64,000 nucleotides of DNA from Paenibacillus sp. ACRRY (GCF_022346995.1 NZ_JAKRNM010000002.1:682001-746000), one strand, 5' to 3'. Shown: positions 18,301 through 25,733, counted from the stretch's first letter. The notes: a model not told the origin generated them from the letters alone. A program made the numbers and translations.

Positions 18301-18442
18301 ATCCCATCAGAGCACCGCCTACAAATAGCGCCCCCATGAATCCCAGGACAACCATCCATTTGACGACACTGCCCAGTCTGCGGGCGAAGCTGCGCTTGCG
18401 GGCAGGCTGTTCATCGGGCTTTTTCTTATTAACATCAACCAT
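15326..18442 (-). CDS. Class A penicillin-binding protein (PBP1-type) with two C-terminal FN3 domains
   Basis: Bifunctional cell-wall enzyme: glycan polymerisation and peptide cross-linking on the outer membrane face. The 1038 residues comprise a short basic cytoplasmic tail, one membrane helix (about 28-50), a GT51 glycosyltransferase domain with catalytic Glu114 in ISIEDNHFYEHKGVD, and a transpeptidase domain with Ser438 in GSTMKP, S499-x-N501 and K633-T-G-S. A linker leads to two fibronectin type III domains (about 830-925 and 950-1036). Bacillus PonA (PBP1) is the nearest counterpart but is shorter, with one such domain. The second FN3 follows an acidic linker rich in Glu/Asp/Asn. It is transcribed alone with its own terminator. 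Start ATG is preceded by AAAAGGAGGAAG. Confidence 0.93.
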   Translation of the reverse strand: MVDVNKKKPDEQPARKRSFARRLGSVVKWMVVLGFMGALFVGGALMGYVSSIVKDEPVRSRALIEQKVSENSITGFAYFADGSPIGQLRTEEDRRPVTFDQIPQKVIDAVISIEDNHFYEHKGVDMSGTLRAVKQKVLKESVQTGGSTLTQQLARRVFLNLDRTEDRKVKEILLSLRLERFLTKNEIMTAYLNKVPFGNGSSGYNVYGIKAAAKGLFNINDLEKINTAQAAYLAGLPQLPSSYSAFNGKGDFVEDNFERAINRQHLVLRRMLELGKINQTEYDEALAFDIKSSLAPKTVKAYNTYPYLMMETERQAAQILMKQMNTDTAAEGTSEGSDSTEDGTQKESSALLEEAQQQLRTGGYRIYTTINKSVYKTMRTIAENDSNFAADDPKKGKEQTAAIMIDHKTGAILGMIEGRSFQDEQMNYATQMVRQPGSTMKPIAAYLPALEEGLVQPASIIDDSPIILKDGGSNGFHIPKNANNRYQGLVTARRALNYSLNVPALKLFNEDVGIEKAWAFSKKLGITTIQQQDYQAQTGVLGGLQYGVTVEELTNAYGAIANNGVYNDSYMISKIVDSKGNIVYKHESEPVQAFSEQTAYLMTDMLRTVITEGTADKVRETYKYTKSAPVVGKTGSTQNYADVWFEGYTPDVTLGVWVGYKQPVNTLETKSQRKRAQQLWSQIMNEVVATDKELFVTDSFKKPSGIETRTVSAYSGKLPTSLTDKFVTDIFNSKFIPKDSDDGVAKAKYITYNGVNYIPRDETPSDMLKEKTVIKRKKPISDLIKELQNAFSRMSRHESLAYYLPEDADEDMPTQVDPRSDNGKAPDAPGNVRISVANGKAVITFNATPENDVVGYRLYRSVNGAGFQNQGQVVLTGESRSFTAYAQGGNFSFYVTAVDVAGKESSPSATVSSAGMADPLPDEEVKEPINVPGTIVEPEENENDNAATTVPGTPGQVSVAALSQGLRIQWASNPESDGVQSYAVYYSETGSAPYTKIGTTSGTSMDYGVPASTSGWFKVSASNSVGESEPSVAVPYQP

Positions 18443-18497
18443 TCAGTGTCTTCCTCCTTTTAACAGCACTTATTATAGCATAAAAAGGCGGGTTTGC

Positions 18498-18584
18498 ATG
18501 CCTGAGAAATACAAGCAATGGTCGAAAATTGCCATTATTTTGGTTTATGTTATTTATTATGCCTGGTTGAGTACCATATCATGA
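18498..18584 (+). CDS. Candidate 28-residue small membrane protein
   Basis: A short open frame begins at an ATG five bases behind AGGCGGG. The predicted peptide has a charged start (MPEKYKQWSK) and then one continuous hydrophobic stretch (IAIILVYVIYYAWL) long enough to cross a membrane, ending in STIS. The composition and ribosome site favour translation; no family is recognised and no promoter is certain. It lies between the divergent start of the penicillin-binding protein gene and the HTH/membrane-protein pair. Confidence 0.35.
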   Translation: MPEKYKQWSKIAIILVYVIYYAWLSTIS

Positions 18585-18655
18585 GGATACAAGAAGATGT
18601 TCGGTATAAAGTGGAGGTGCTTTCCGGCAGTCTGATTTATTATATTGATCCAAGT

Positions 18656-18716
18656 GTAAAGTTTGCTTTACATTTTTGGAAATAGAATGTATGCTTTGTG
18701 TAAAGCAAGCTTTACA
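18656..18716 (+). promoter_or_regulatory. Twin operators enclosing a promoter upstream of the HTH gene
   Basis: Two 18-base palindromes of the form TGTAAAG-N4-CTTTACA lie at 18655-18672 (N4 = TTTG) and 18699-18716 (N4 = CAAG), with centres 44 bp apart, about four helical turns. Between them fits a promoter: -35 TTTACA at 18667-18672 overlaps the first palindrome, spacer 17 bp, -10 TATGCT at 18690-18695. This is the layout expected for autorepression by the HTH protein encoded next. Confidence 0.75.
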
Positions 18717-18731
18717 AATTAGAGTGAGGTA

Positions 18732-18950
18732 ATGATACTGGTGAAGAATAAAATTGAGATCTACCGTCGTGAGCTTAACATGACGCAACAGGATTTGGCA
18801 GAGAAAGTTAAAGTATCACGTCAGACCATTATTTCGCTGGAGAAAGGGCGATATAATCCGTCGATCTTGCTGGCTCATCATATTGCCCGGGTATTTCAAA
18901 AAAATATTGAACAAGTTTTTATTTTTGAGGAAGAGGGGAATGGACAGTGA
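18732..18950 (+). CDS. Small XRE-family HTH transcriptional regulator (YozG-like)
   Basis: A 72-residue protein consisting almost only of a helix-turn-helix: ELNMTQQDLAEKVKVSRQTIISLEKGRYNPS, followed by LLAHHIARVFQKNIEQVFIFEEE. It is the compact Cro/XRE type usually found beside a small membrane protein, as here. The twin palindromes 16-76 bases upstream are its probable operators. The start is uncertain: ATG at 18732 is only two bases from GAGGT, while an in-frame GTG at 18741 is 11 bases away. Its last four bases overlap the next gene start. What signal it senses is not visible. Confidence 0.85.
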   Translation: MILVKNKIEIYRRELNMTQQDLAEKVKVSRQTIISLEKGRYNPSILLAHHIARVFQKNIEQVFIFEEEGNGQ

Positions 18951-19351
18951 GGAAATGGACTCTAGTTTCTATTGCTATGTGTATCATCGGCTTGCTTGTT
19001 TTTTCGATTGCTCTTTATCAGAAGTTTGCGTTGAATAATCCTGATTTGTCGTTCGCCATGCCGTTGGGATTTGGTTTACTGGGGTGTTCCATTCTAAACT
19101 TTATCATTTTGACAACGGACAAAAAAGGGACTGGTCAGGCTAGGCACTCCGAAAGTGACGAAAGAGTAATTTCACATTGTAAATCTTCATTTTCACTCGG
19201 ATTTATAGTCATGATATTAGTGATAATCACAATTCTGGTAATATATCAGTTCGGAATCAGAATAGAGGTGTTTGAATCAGCAATCATTATCATGATGAGT
19301 GGTATTTTTTCATCTCTGACGTACTTTGTCTATAAGTTCCTAAAGTATTAA
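18947..19351 (+). CDS. Four-helix membrane protein paired with the XRE regulator (DUF2178-like)
   Basis: A 134-residue protein with four predicted membrane segments (about 7-25, 36-56, 84-103, 112-131) and a short charged loop with the motif SESDERV between helices two and three, which is typical of the small DUF2178-type membrane proteins that sit next to YozG-like regulators. The GTG start overlaps the regulator stop (GTGA), so translation is coupled. It may modulate the regulator at the membrane or be its regulated output; neither is shown. The rpsD gene converges on it. Confidence 0.7.
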   Translation: MRKWTLVSIAMCIIGLLVFSIALYQKFALNNPDLSFAMPLGFGLLGCSILNFIILTTDKKGTGQARHSESDERVISHCKSSFSLGFIVMILVIITILVIYQFGIRIEVFESAIIIMMSGIFSSLTYFVYKFLKY

Positions 19352-19391
19352 GATCATCACATATCTGTTATGTTTTTCTGACTAAAACATT

Positions 19392-19429
19392 AAAAAAAAC
19401 AGCTGCCGAGAAAATCTCGACAGCTGTTT
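19392..19429 (-). terminator. Terminator of rpsD
   Basis: A 9-bp outer stem AAACAGCTG/CAGCTGTTT with an inner CGAGA/TCTCG stem, followed on the minus strand by eight T residues. Confidence 0.9.
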
Positions 19430-19458
19430 GATCTGAAGCTTTAATGTCAATCCAACGA

Positions 19459-20058
19459 TTAACGGTTGTAGAACTCGACGATTTGTTTTTCGTCGATATC
19501 TTGGGACAACTCCGAACGCTCAGGCAGACGGATGTATTTACCTTCTACAGCAGTGTCATTGAATTCAAGGTATGCTGGAAGATGCGAACGGTTTTCCAAA
19601 GCTTCCTTAATGGAAGAAAGACCGCGGCTTCTTTCGCGCAAGCCGATTACATCGCCAGTGCTTACTTGGTAAGAAGCGATATCGACTTTTTTACCGTTTA
19701 CTGTTACGTGACCGTGGGATACCAACTGACGTGCTCCTGCACGGGAGTTAGCAAATCCAAGACGGTATACGAGGTTGTCAAGGCGGCACTCAAGCAAGAA
19801 CATGAAGTTTTCACCCGCGATACCTTGCATTTTTTGCGCTCTAGCAAACAGAGTGCGGAATTGTTTTTCGCCCAAACCGTACATGTGGCGAAGTTTTTGT
19901 TTTTCTTGCAACTGCATACCGTAGTTGCTCATTTTTCTGCGTTGGTTAGCTCCGTGCTGACCTGGAGGGAAAGGACGTTTCAATTCTTTGCCTGTTCCGC
20001 TCAGGGAAATGCCGAGGCGACGGCTCAATTTAAATTTAGGACCAGTGTAACGTGCCAT
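19459..20058 (-). CDS. rpsD: 30S ribosomal protein S4
   Basis: Primary 16S rRNA-binding protein that nucleates the body of the small subunit. The 199-residue protein begins [21 protein letters not shown] and carries the S4 RNA-binding domain [33 protein letters not shown], ending in the family C-terminus QIVEFYNR. There is no CxxC zinc motif at the N-terminus, so this is the zinc-free form. As in Bacillus it is a single-gene transcript outside the main ribosomal clusters, with its own promoter and a leader of about 190 bases. In Bacillus S4 represses its own leader; here this is inferred. Confidence 0.98.
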   Translation of the reverse strand: MARYTGPKFKLSRRLGISLSGTGKELKRPFPPGQHGANQRRKMSNYGMQLQEKQKLRHMYGLGEKQFRTLFARAQKMQGIAGENFMFLLECRLDNLVYRLGFANSRAGARQLVSHGHVTVNGKKVDIASYQVSTGDVIGLRERSRGLSSIKEALENRSHLPAYLEFNDTAVEGKYIRLPERSELSQDIDEKQIVEFYNR

Positions 20059-20247
20059 GTTTATAGTAGCTCCTTTTTAGTTAAAGTTCATATAGGGCTC
20101 TGTTTGCGCTCCAATTTGTTGATGCGGGCAAGGCCACACATACGTCAATCAGGAAAGTTCAGCCGCTGTCCTGAAAGCAACAAAAAGAATGAGGGTGACA
20201 CAACCGGTAATGCCCAAATTTAAAGACCCATTAGTAGTCTTCATCAA
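20059..20247 (-). ncRNA. rpsD 5' leader, candidate S4 autoregulatory RNA
   Basis: From the predicted start point near 20247 to the rpsD ATG the transcript runs about 190 bases without a gene. Established work on Bacillus shows a structured rpsD leader bound by S4. I can see short complementary stretches but have not derived the fold, so the assignment rests mainly on gene identity and leader length. The ribosome site AAAAAGGAG lies just before the start. Confidence 0.4.
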
Positions 20248-20253
20248 CAATTT

Positions 20254-20282
20254 ATATTACAGTTTAAATGAGACAAAGTCAA
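20254..20282 (-). promoter_or_regulatory. Promoter of rpsD
   Basis: Read on the minus strand: -35 TTGACT (20277-20282), exact 17-bp spacer, -10 TAATAT (20254-20259). The region from here to 20524 otherwise holds only an A-T-rich divergent promoter area and a palindrome CCCTTTAAAGGG at 20484-20495 just before the next gene. Confidence 0.75.
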
Positions 20283-20524
20283 GAGTAGGAGAAAGGCAAA
20301 AAAAAGTCTAAATTTGTCGATAGGTCATTAGGCCCAAAAAAATGGGACGATTTTCTGAAATATGGATGCAAAAAAGATTTAAAGAGAGTAAAATAGAATG
20401 TATCTTAACTTTAAATGATCATGTACATTAAGGTTATCATAAGGTTTTTGCAGGTTTGCGATAAAGTCTGCAGATTAATGCATCCCTTTAAAGGGTGCAA
20501 AAACGGTGCAAAGGAGCGCCTGAC

Positions 20525-22507
20525 ATGTTAGAACATCTAGGAAGTTTACCGGCCAGCATGCATTCGCCAAGTTCGGGCGATTCCGCATCTTCTGCAGCTC
20601 AGCGTAATGAGCATGCGTTCTGGATGCAGCAAATGGATATCACACCTTTTGATTTTTCATATTTGAAAAACTTGCTGCAGCAAGCCTATACGGATTGGCT
20701 GACTCAGCATGATTCAAACTGGAACGGATCATCTGCGATCTACAGCGTGTGGAATACAGAAGGTAATTGTGTAGCGACGACCGCCGATGAGTCTATGGAC
20801 AGGCCTGTATCAGGTCAGACGGTAATGAAGTGTCTTGAAACTGGAAAGGCGCAATCATTGCGGGGTTCAGATGAATACGGGGATTTCCTATACATTGCCG
20901 AGCCTTTGTTTTCCAGACTCAACAAGGATATGTTCGCCGTGTTTACTGCCTTTTTTTACGAGCCTAATCGATATGAAACGTCTGAAGAGATTGTTCGATC
21001 TGAGGCAGCGCATTATCGTACTTGCTTTTACCGAAGATTTGAATACATATTTATGGCGGATCTGCTAAAAGCTCATGAGCAAACGGCGCGTGAAGAGCAT
21101 CGGAGGTCCATTCTTTTTCAGATTGTCCAGCGGATGCATGACAAAATGGACGTGGATGCCATATTGGACGAGGTATTTGACAGTATCGATTATTTGTATC
21201 CGACCACACACATGAATCTGTACATGTCCCAAGATCGCAACAGTTCCAATCCGAGAATCAGACCCTTGCTTGTCCATGAACATGGGGAAGATATCTGTCT
21301 CCGTTCATTTAAAGATGGACAAACGATAGTAATCCGGTCCGATCAGGGGGAGAATCGTATTGTGGAGGTTGGACTTCCGCTCAAGGGGAAGCAGGGCATC
21401 TATGGTGTATTTCACATCGAGATGAATGACGAGCTCATGGAAGAGCCCGACTTGCAACTCATCACCATGATGGCGGATATGGCAGGAACCGCTTTTGAGA
21501 ATGCCAAATTGCATGAGCAATCGAACATGCTGATTCAGGAACTTCGTCTAATCAATGATTTGACACAACGTCTAAATAAAAGTCTGCAGCTAAAAGAGAT
21601 CTATCAAATTGCCGAGTTGGAATTAAAGGACATTTTTCAAGCTGAATCCTGTTGTATTCTTCAATTGAATGACACCACGAATCGTTTCGAGGTGATGTCA
21701 TCCAGCATTGGAGAACTGCGTCATAAATCCTTTTCGCTGGATTACGGTATCGCGGGTCTGCTGTATCAGACCGAAGAACCGCTCATTCTGTCCAATTATG
21801 CACAGTATACCAAAGTGTCTTCCGTATTTATGGAGATTACCAGCTCCATGTCACTTATGGCTTCACCGATTCGAGTGAATGGTCAAGTGAAGGGAACCAT
21901 TTTGCTGGGCCATCCCAAACAGCAATATTTCTCATACGATAATTATCGTCTGCTGCAGATGCTGTCCATTCACGTAGGACTGGCTCTATCGAATGCAACG
22001 CTGCATGCGGAGGTTCGCCGTTTGGCTAACCTTGATATGTTGACTGGATTGTACGTCAGACATTATCTAGATAGTGTCATTCACGAAAAGCAGGCCCATG
22101 AATTCTGTGGTTCATTAATTGTGGTTGATATCGATCAGTTTAAACAGGTGAACGACACATTTGGCCATCAAACCGGGGACCAGGTGTTGAAACAGGTTAG
22201 TGATATTGTTAAATCCGCCGTTCGTTCCGATGATATCTGTGCCCGGTGGGGTGGCGAAGAGCTGGCCATTTATGTGCCGCAGCTGGGGATCCGCCAAGCA
22301 CTGGAGTTTGCAGAGGTCATACGCAGTCGAGTAGCGGAGGAAACCAGGCCACCCGTAACCGTATCCAGTGGTATAGCCGAGTGGAACTGGATGGATGACA
22401 AGGTCAGTGTGGAATCATTATTTTACCGGGCGGATATGGCGCTGTACGAGGCCAAACATAACGGACGCAACCGGATTGTGCTGGAAGACCAGGAAGTTAC
22501 ACGCTAA
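20525..22507 (+). CDS. GAF-domain diguanylate cyclase (GGDEF family)
   Basis: Probably makes cyclic di-GMP. The 660-residue protein has no membrane segment. Its N-terminal half contains poorly conserved sensory sequence, including two GAF-like regions (about 190-335 and 345-495; the second runs from HEQSNMLIQELRLINDLTQRL to LQMLSIHVGLALSNATLHAE). The C-terminal 160 residues form the GGDEF domain: VDIDQFKQVNDTFGHQTGD, then the catalytic loop as GGEEL (residues 576-580). The acidic fourth position is kept but the final Phe is Leu. The inhibitory I-site RSDD (567-570) sits the correct five residues ahead. ATG at 20525 follows AAAGGAG by 8 bases; an earlier in-frame ATG has no ribosome site. Confidence 0.85.
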   Translation: MLEHLGSLPASMHSPSSGDSASSAAQRNEHAFWMQQMDITPFDFSYLKNLLQQAYTDWLTQHDSNWNGSSAIYSVWNTEGNCVATTADESMDRPVSGQTVMKCLETGKAQSLRGSDEYGDFLYIAEPLFSRLNKDMFAVFTAFFYEPNRYETSEEIVRSEAAHYRTCFYRRFEYIFMADLLKAHEQTAREEHRRSILFQIVQRMHDKMDVDAILDEVFDSIDYLYPTTHMNLYMSQDRNSSNPRIRPLLVHEHGEDICLRSFKDGQTIVIRSDQGENRIVEVGLPLKGKQGIYGVFHIEMNDELMEEPDLQLITMMADMAGTAFENAKLHEQSNMLIQELRLINDLTQRLNKSLQLKEIYQIAELELKDIFQAESCCILQLNDTTNRFEVMSSSIGELRHKSFSLDYGIAGLLYQTEEPLILSNYAQYTKVSSVFMEITSSMSLMASPIRVNGQVKGTILLGHPKQQYFSYDNYRLLQMLSIHVGLALSNATLHAEVRRLANLDMLTGLYVRHYLDSVIHEKQAHEFCGSLIVVDIDQFKQVNDTFGHQTGDQVLKQVSDIVKSAVRSDDICARWGGEELAIYVPQLGIRQALEFAEVIRSRVAEETRPPVTVSSGIAEWNWMDDKVSVESLFYRADMALYEAKHNGRNRIVLEDQEVTR

Positions 22508-22553
22508 GAGAGAACAATTCCATGGATTGGAGTCGTTCTCTCTTTTTCTTTTG
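22507..22553 (+). terminator. Strong terminator after the GGDEF gene
   Basis: A 9-bp stem AGAGAGAAC/GTTCTCTCT followed by TTTTCTTTT. It begins at the gene's stop codon, and the earliest ATG of the next open frame (22522) lies inside it, which argues for the later start at 22606. Confidence 0.9.
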
Positions 22554-22605
22554 CAGCAAAGTTTGCGTTGCTGTGAAGTATAAGGGTATACAGGAGGGGC
22601 AGGCT

Positions 22606-23508
22606 ATGGAGAACCTTGGACGGAAGGATGGATTGTACATGATTACAAGACAGCGTATGCGTACATTAATGCTGCTTTTGAGTATTGTTATCATTTCTGC
22701 ACCAGGCTGCACGCTGATACAACGTGAACGCACTCCGGAAGAAGTTTTCTCCATGGCCTTATCCGGAATTGCAGGTAAGGAGAAGCTGGATTTTGTAGGG
22801 GAAGCAGGGTTGAGACGAGAGAGCAGCGGACTTTTTGAAAATCAATTCAAATTCGAAGGGAAGCTGGAGAACCATGATCAGTTAACGTTGCAGACACGAC
22901 TTCCAGGAGCCGTCACTGCAGCAGGATCAGGTAAGCCAGACGGCATGAGTACCGCTTCCACTAATCGGGCTGCCCAACCAAGCGGCTTCAGCGCTTCTTT
23001 TCAGCGAAAAAAGGGACAATGGGAGGCGTTGACTTCAGAGCAAGAACCACTCCGTGGCTCGCTGTCCCGTTACAACCCCATTGCCCAATTGGAGAATATT
23101 GACCGGATGAACAAAACGATAAAATCCGAATACGGTTCTGGTCGAAGAACACGGATCCTGCGGATTGAACTGGCACCTGAAGATGCCAAGGTCTGGGCCA
23201 CGACCCAGTTGAATGACGAGATGAACGCGATTAGGGCAGAATATATGCATAGGGCGAGTAATTTCAAAGGGACAAGCAAGGCGAAGCTTGAGAAGGAATT
23301 GAGCCGGGTTTGGCAGCAGGGTGAAGCCAGTATGGAGCAGATGATGAAACAGGCCAAAGTGCAAACGGTATATCATCTTACCGTGGATCGCAAGACCAGT
23401 TTGCCATTGCGCCTCTCTTCGGAAAGCCAGGTGACGTACCAAGATGCAAGCAACAAAAGCAATAAAGAAGCTCTGGTGATGGATGTTAATTTTAAAACAT
23501 ATGATTAG
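22606..23508 (+). CDS. Predicted lipoprotein of unknown function
   Basis: A 300-residue exported protein. The N-terminus has basic residues (ITRQRMR), a hydrophobic core (TLMLLLSIVIIS) and APGC, a lipobox with an unusual alanine at -3, so membrane anchoring through the cysteine at about 35 is likely but not certain. The mature part is hydrophilic, with alternating charged segments and no recognised motif. It resembles the many YhcN/LolA-like surface lipoproteins only in general character. AGGAGG lies 6-7 bases before the chosen ATG; the longer frame start falls in the preceding terminator. Confidence 0.65.
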   Translation: MENLGRKDGLYMITRQRMRTLMLLLSIVIISAPGCTLIQRERTPEEVFSMALSGIAGKEKLDFVGEAGLRRESSGLFENQFKFEGKLENHDQLTLQTRLPGAVTAAGSGKPDGMSTASTNRAAQPSGFSASFQRKKGQWEALTSEQEPLRGSLSRYNPIAQLENIDRMNKTIKSEYGSGRRTRILRIELAPEDAKVWATTQLNDEMNAIRAEYMHRASNFKGTSKAKLEKELSRVWQQGEASMEQMMKQAKVQTVYHLTVDRKTSLPLRLSSESQVTYQDASNKSNKEALVMDVNFKTYD

Positions 23509-23613
23509 ACGGTGGGGTCTGCCTGCTGACGGGATTGCTGTAGCGTGCTACAATAGTATCGTAATTTACCGTTGTTCAATTTTTGAATGGCAGATGACAG
23601 GAGGATTTACGAG

Positions 23614-24729
23614 ATGAAGGACCCACGAATTCAGAAACTTGCAGCTAACCTGGTTGGCTACTCTGTAGATGTACAGCCTGGCGAGAACGTGCTGGTTGAG
23701 ATGATTGGATCGGAACGTGATCTGATCAACGCTATTATTGAAGAAGTAGGCAAAAAAGGCGGCAATGTTTTTGTACAGCTGACCGACAAGACAGTACAAC
23801 GTGCCATGTTGAAAAATGCTACAGAAGAGATGATGAAAACCTGGGCAGAGATTGACCTGAACCGCATGAAACAAATGGATTGTTATATTGGTATCCGTGC
23901 AGGCGAAAATGTGAACGACCTGTCCGACGTGCCGGAAGAAAAAATGAAAATGTATAACTCCCTGTATTCCCATCCGGTACATAGCGAGCAGCGGGTTAAA
24001 CATACGAAATGGGTTGTGCTTCGTTACCCGAATGCCAGCATGGCGCAGCTTGCGAATACCAGCACGGAAGCTTTCGAAGATTTCTATTTCGATGTGTGCA
24101 ACCTGGATTATGCCAAAATGGACAAAGCACAGGATTCCCTGGCTAACCTGATGAACCGTACGGACAAAGTTCGTATTACAGGACCAGGAACGGATCTGAG
24201 CTTCTCCATTAAAGATATCGGTGCAGTGAAATGCTCCGGTCAAAAAAATATTCCTGATGGCGAAGTTTACAGTGCGCCTGTGCGTGATTCTGTAAACGGA
24301 ACAATCAGCTATAATGCAGCAACCCTGTATAACGGCGTAACATTTGAAAACATCAAGTTCACTTTCAAGGATGGCAAGATTGTTGAAGCGACAAGCAACG
24401 ATACAGAACGCCTGAATGAGATTCTGAATTCTGATGAAGGTGCACGTCATATTGGTGAATTCGCAATTGGCTTCAATCCGCATATTCTGCATCCAATGAA
24501 GGATATTCTGTTTGATGAGAAAATTGCAGGCAGTCTGCACTTTACTCCTGGGCAGGCATACGAAGAAACGGACAATGGAAACCGTTCCTCCATTCACTGG
24601 GATCTTGTGTTGATTCAGCGCCCAGACTACGGCGGTGGGGAAATTTACTTCGACGATGTGCTGATTCGCAAAGACGGCATCTTCGTGATTCCAGAGCTGG
24701 AATGCCTGAATCCGGACCAATTGAAGTAA
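23614..24729 (+). CDS. M29-family aminopeptidase
   Basis: A 371-residue cytoplasmic metallopeptidase of the AmpS/AmpT (thermophilic aminopeptidase) family, which removes N-terminal residues using two metal ions. Typical segments are NLVGYSVDVQPGENVLVEM at the N-terminus, IGIRAGENVNDLSDVP, VLRYPNASMAQLANTSTEAFEDFYFDVCNLDYAKM, the DIGAVKCSGQKNIPDGEVYSAP region and the metal-binding C-terminal part GEFAIGFNP ... HFTPGQAYEETDNGNRSSIHWDLV. The open frame starts at 23587, but AGGAGG at 23599-23604 points to ATG at 23614, which matches the family start MKDPRIQKLA. It is a single-gene unit. Confidence 0.92.
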   Translation: MKDPRIQKLAANLVGYSVDVQPGENVLVEMIGSERDLINAIIEEVGKKGGNVFVQLTDKTVQRAMLKNATEEMMKTWAEIDLNRMKQMDCYIGIRAGENVNDLSDVPEEKMKMYNSLYSHPVHSEQRVKHTKWVVLRYPNASMAQLANTSTEAFEDFYFDVCNLDYAKMDKAQDSLANLMNRTDKVRITGPGTDLSFSIKDIGAVKCSGQKNIPDGEVYSAPVRDSVNGTISYNAATLYNGVTFENIKFTFKDGKIVEATSNDTERLNEILNSDEGARHIGEFAIGFNPHILHPMKDILFDEKIAGSLHFTPGQAYEETDNGNRSSIHWDLVLIQRPDYGGGEIYFDDVLIRKDGIFVIPELECLNPDQLK

Positions 24730-24825
24730 CAGCGGGATTTTGCTGTTGCTAGGAAAGCGGATTCACGGTATCATGTAGTGGTAATTAATAGATGATACCA
24801 AATGTGAAAAGACGGAGGGATTCCT

Positions 24826-25071
24826 ATGTCGAGTAATAACGCGGCTGTAGTGGAAATTGCTCAAACAGCAGGCAAGTTTACTTCTTCAATCGTGCTTCAT
24901 TCGGAGAACAAGTATATTGATGTGAAAAGTATTCTCGGTTTGTTTACCACGCTGATCAGCACACACAGCTATGAACTTCACGTTCATGGACCAGATGCAG
25001 ACGAAGCCAAAGCAGCCATGTCAGAAGTATTTGCCAAACATGGCCTGAATGTAAGCATCGCATCCGAGTAA
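24826..25071 (+). CDS. HPr-like protein lacking the phosphohistidine (Crh-like)
   Basis: An 81-residue HPr-fold protein. From QTAGKF onward it aligns with HPr without gaps: VKSILG carries Ser35, equivalent to the regulatory Ser46, and the C-terminal GPDADEAKAAMSEVFAKHGL matches the last helix. The first strand and the G-I-H-A-R-P loop are missing: the protein starts where HPr residue 12 would be and has Asn at the His15 position. An in-frame stop just upstream rules out a longer start. It therefore cannot carry phosphate between enzyme I and EIIA, but could be phosphorylated on the serine and act as a CcpA co-regulator as Crh does. ACGGAGGG precedes the ATG. Confidence 0.8.
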   Translation: MSSNNAAVVEIAQTAGKFTSSIVLHSENKYIDVKSILGLFTTLISTHSYELHVHGPDADEAKAAMSEVFAKHGLNVSIASE

Positions 25072-25083
25072 TCATTCCAGGAA

Positions 25084-25116
25084 GCATCTCCGCCTGTATT
25101 GGCGGGGGTGCTTTTT
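25084..25116 (+). terminator. Terminator after the HPr-like gene
   Basis: An 11-bp stem GCATCTCCGCC with GGCGGGGGTGC (two G-U pairs) followed by TTTTTC. Confidence 0.85.
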
Positions 25117-25294
25117 CGTGTACACAAATGTACAGGTTCTGTGAGTCCGTTGCCAAGGAGTTAAAATACGTGCTGTCCAACCCTTCGTTTTAAGTGGTTA
25201 TTTTGGTCAGGTTCTTGTATTAGCTCCTGATTTCGTCTAATATTAGAGGTAGAACGTCTTTACGCGATTTTTGGGACATAGGGGGGAAAAATGC

Positions 25295-25588
25295 ATGACT
25301 TCATCTGATCTGCAGGACCAGCTGAACATGAAAGCGATCAGTCTTCTTCAAGAAGATGCAGATAAAATACAGAAGCTTATTGAAGTACAGATGGAGAATC
25401 TGGCTACCCGCTACTGCCCTCTCTATGAGGAAGTATTGGATACACAGATGTATGGGTTCTCCAAGGAAGTCGATTTTGCTGTTCGTGCAGGGCTTCTTCC
25501 GGAAGGTGCTGGTAAGCAGCTGGTAAGCGCGCTTGAGCGGAATCTGGCAATTCTATATGAAGCTTTGAACAAAAAGAATGAGCAATAG
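25295..25588 (+). CDS. ylaN: YlaN family protein (UPF0358)
   Basis: A 97-residue helical protein that matches Bacillus YlaN throughout, notably DADKIQKLIEVQMENLATRYCPLYEEVLDTQMYGFSKEVDFAVRAGL and the C-terminal LERNLAILYEAL. In B. subtilis YlaN is needed under iron limitation and has been linked to the iron regulator Fur; the same role here is inferred. The frame is open upstream, but the G-run (25281-25286) places the start at the ATG at 25295, eight bases away. In Bacillus ylaN is followed by ftsW; here cax and an asp23-like gene lie between them. Confidence 0.93.
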   Translation: MTSSDLQDQLNMKAISLLQEDADKIQKLIEVQMENLATRYCPLYEEVLDTQMYGFSKEVDFAVRAGLLPEGAGKQLVSALERNLAILYEALNKKNEQ

Positions 25589-25616
25589 CCTGCTATCGTG
25601 CGGGTCAGAATAGAAG

Positions 25617-25644
25617 GCATGCAGGAGTTTTGCATGCTTTTTTT
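25617..25644 (+). terminator. Terminator after ylaN
   Basis: A 7-bp perfect stem GCATGCA/TGCATGC followed by seven T residues. Confidence 0.85.
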
Positions 25645-25693
25645 GTGTGTTTTAACGTGTGACAATGATAGAAGGGCTCTATAAGCCGAGCAT

Positions 25694-25733
25694 CAAAAAA
25701 GCAGTCCGGAAACGAGTCTCCGGGCTGCTTTTG
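25694..25733. terminator. Bidirectional terminator, mainly for cax
   Basis: A 14-bp stem AAAAGCAGTCCGGA/TCCGGGCTGCTTTT (one G-U), with A-run on the left serving as a T-run for the minus strand. Confidence 0.85.

Noticed and set aside
19444..20223. Long plus-strand open frame of 259 codons opposite rpsD
   Set aside because: It mirrors the strongly conserved S4 gene, has no family resemblance and no ribosome site; it is a shadow frame.
22522..22605. Upstream start for the lipoprotein gene
   Set aside because: The ATG lies inside the terminator hairpin of the preceding gene and has no ribosome site.
23566..24720. Minus-strand open frame of 384 codons across the M29 aminopeptidase
   Set aside because: The plus-strand protein matches its family over its whole length; the antisense frame has none.
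24727..24750. Hairpin AACAGC/GCTGTT after the aminopeptidase gene as a terminator
   Set aside because: No T-run follows the stem.
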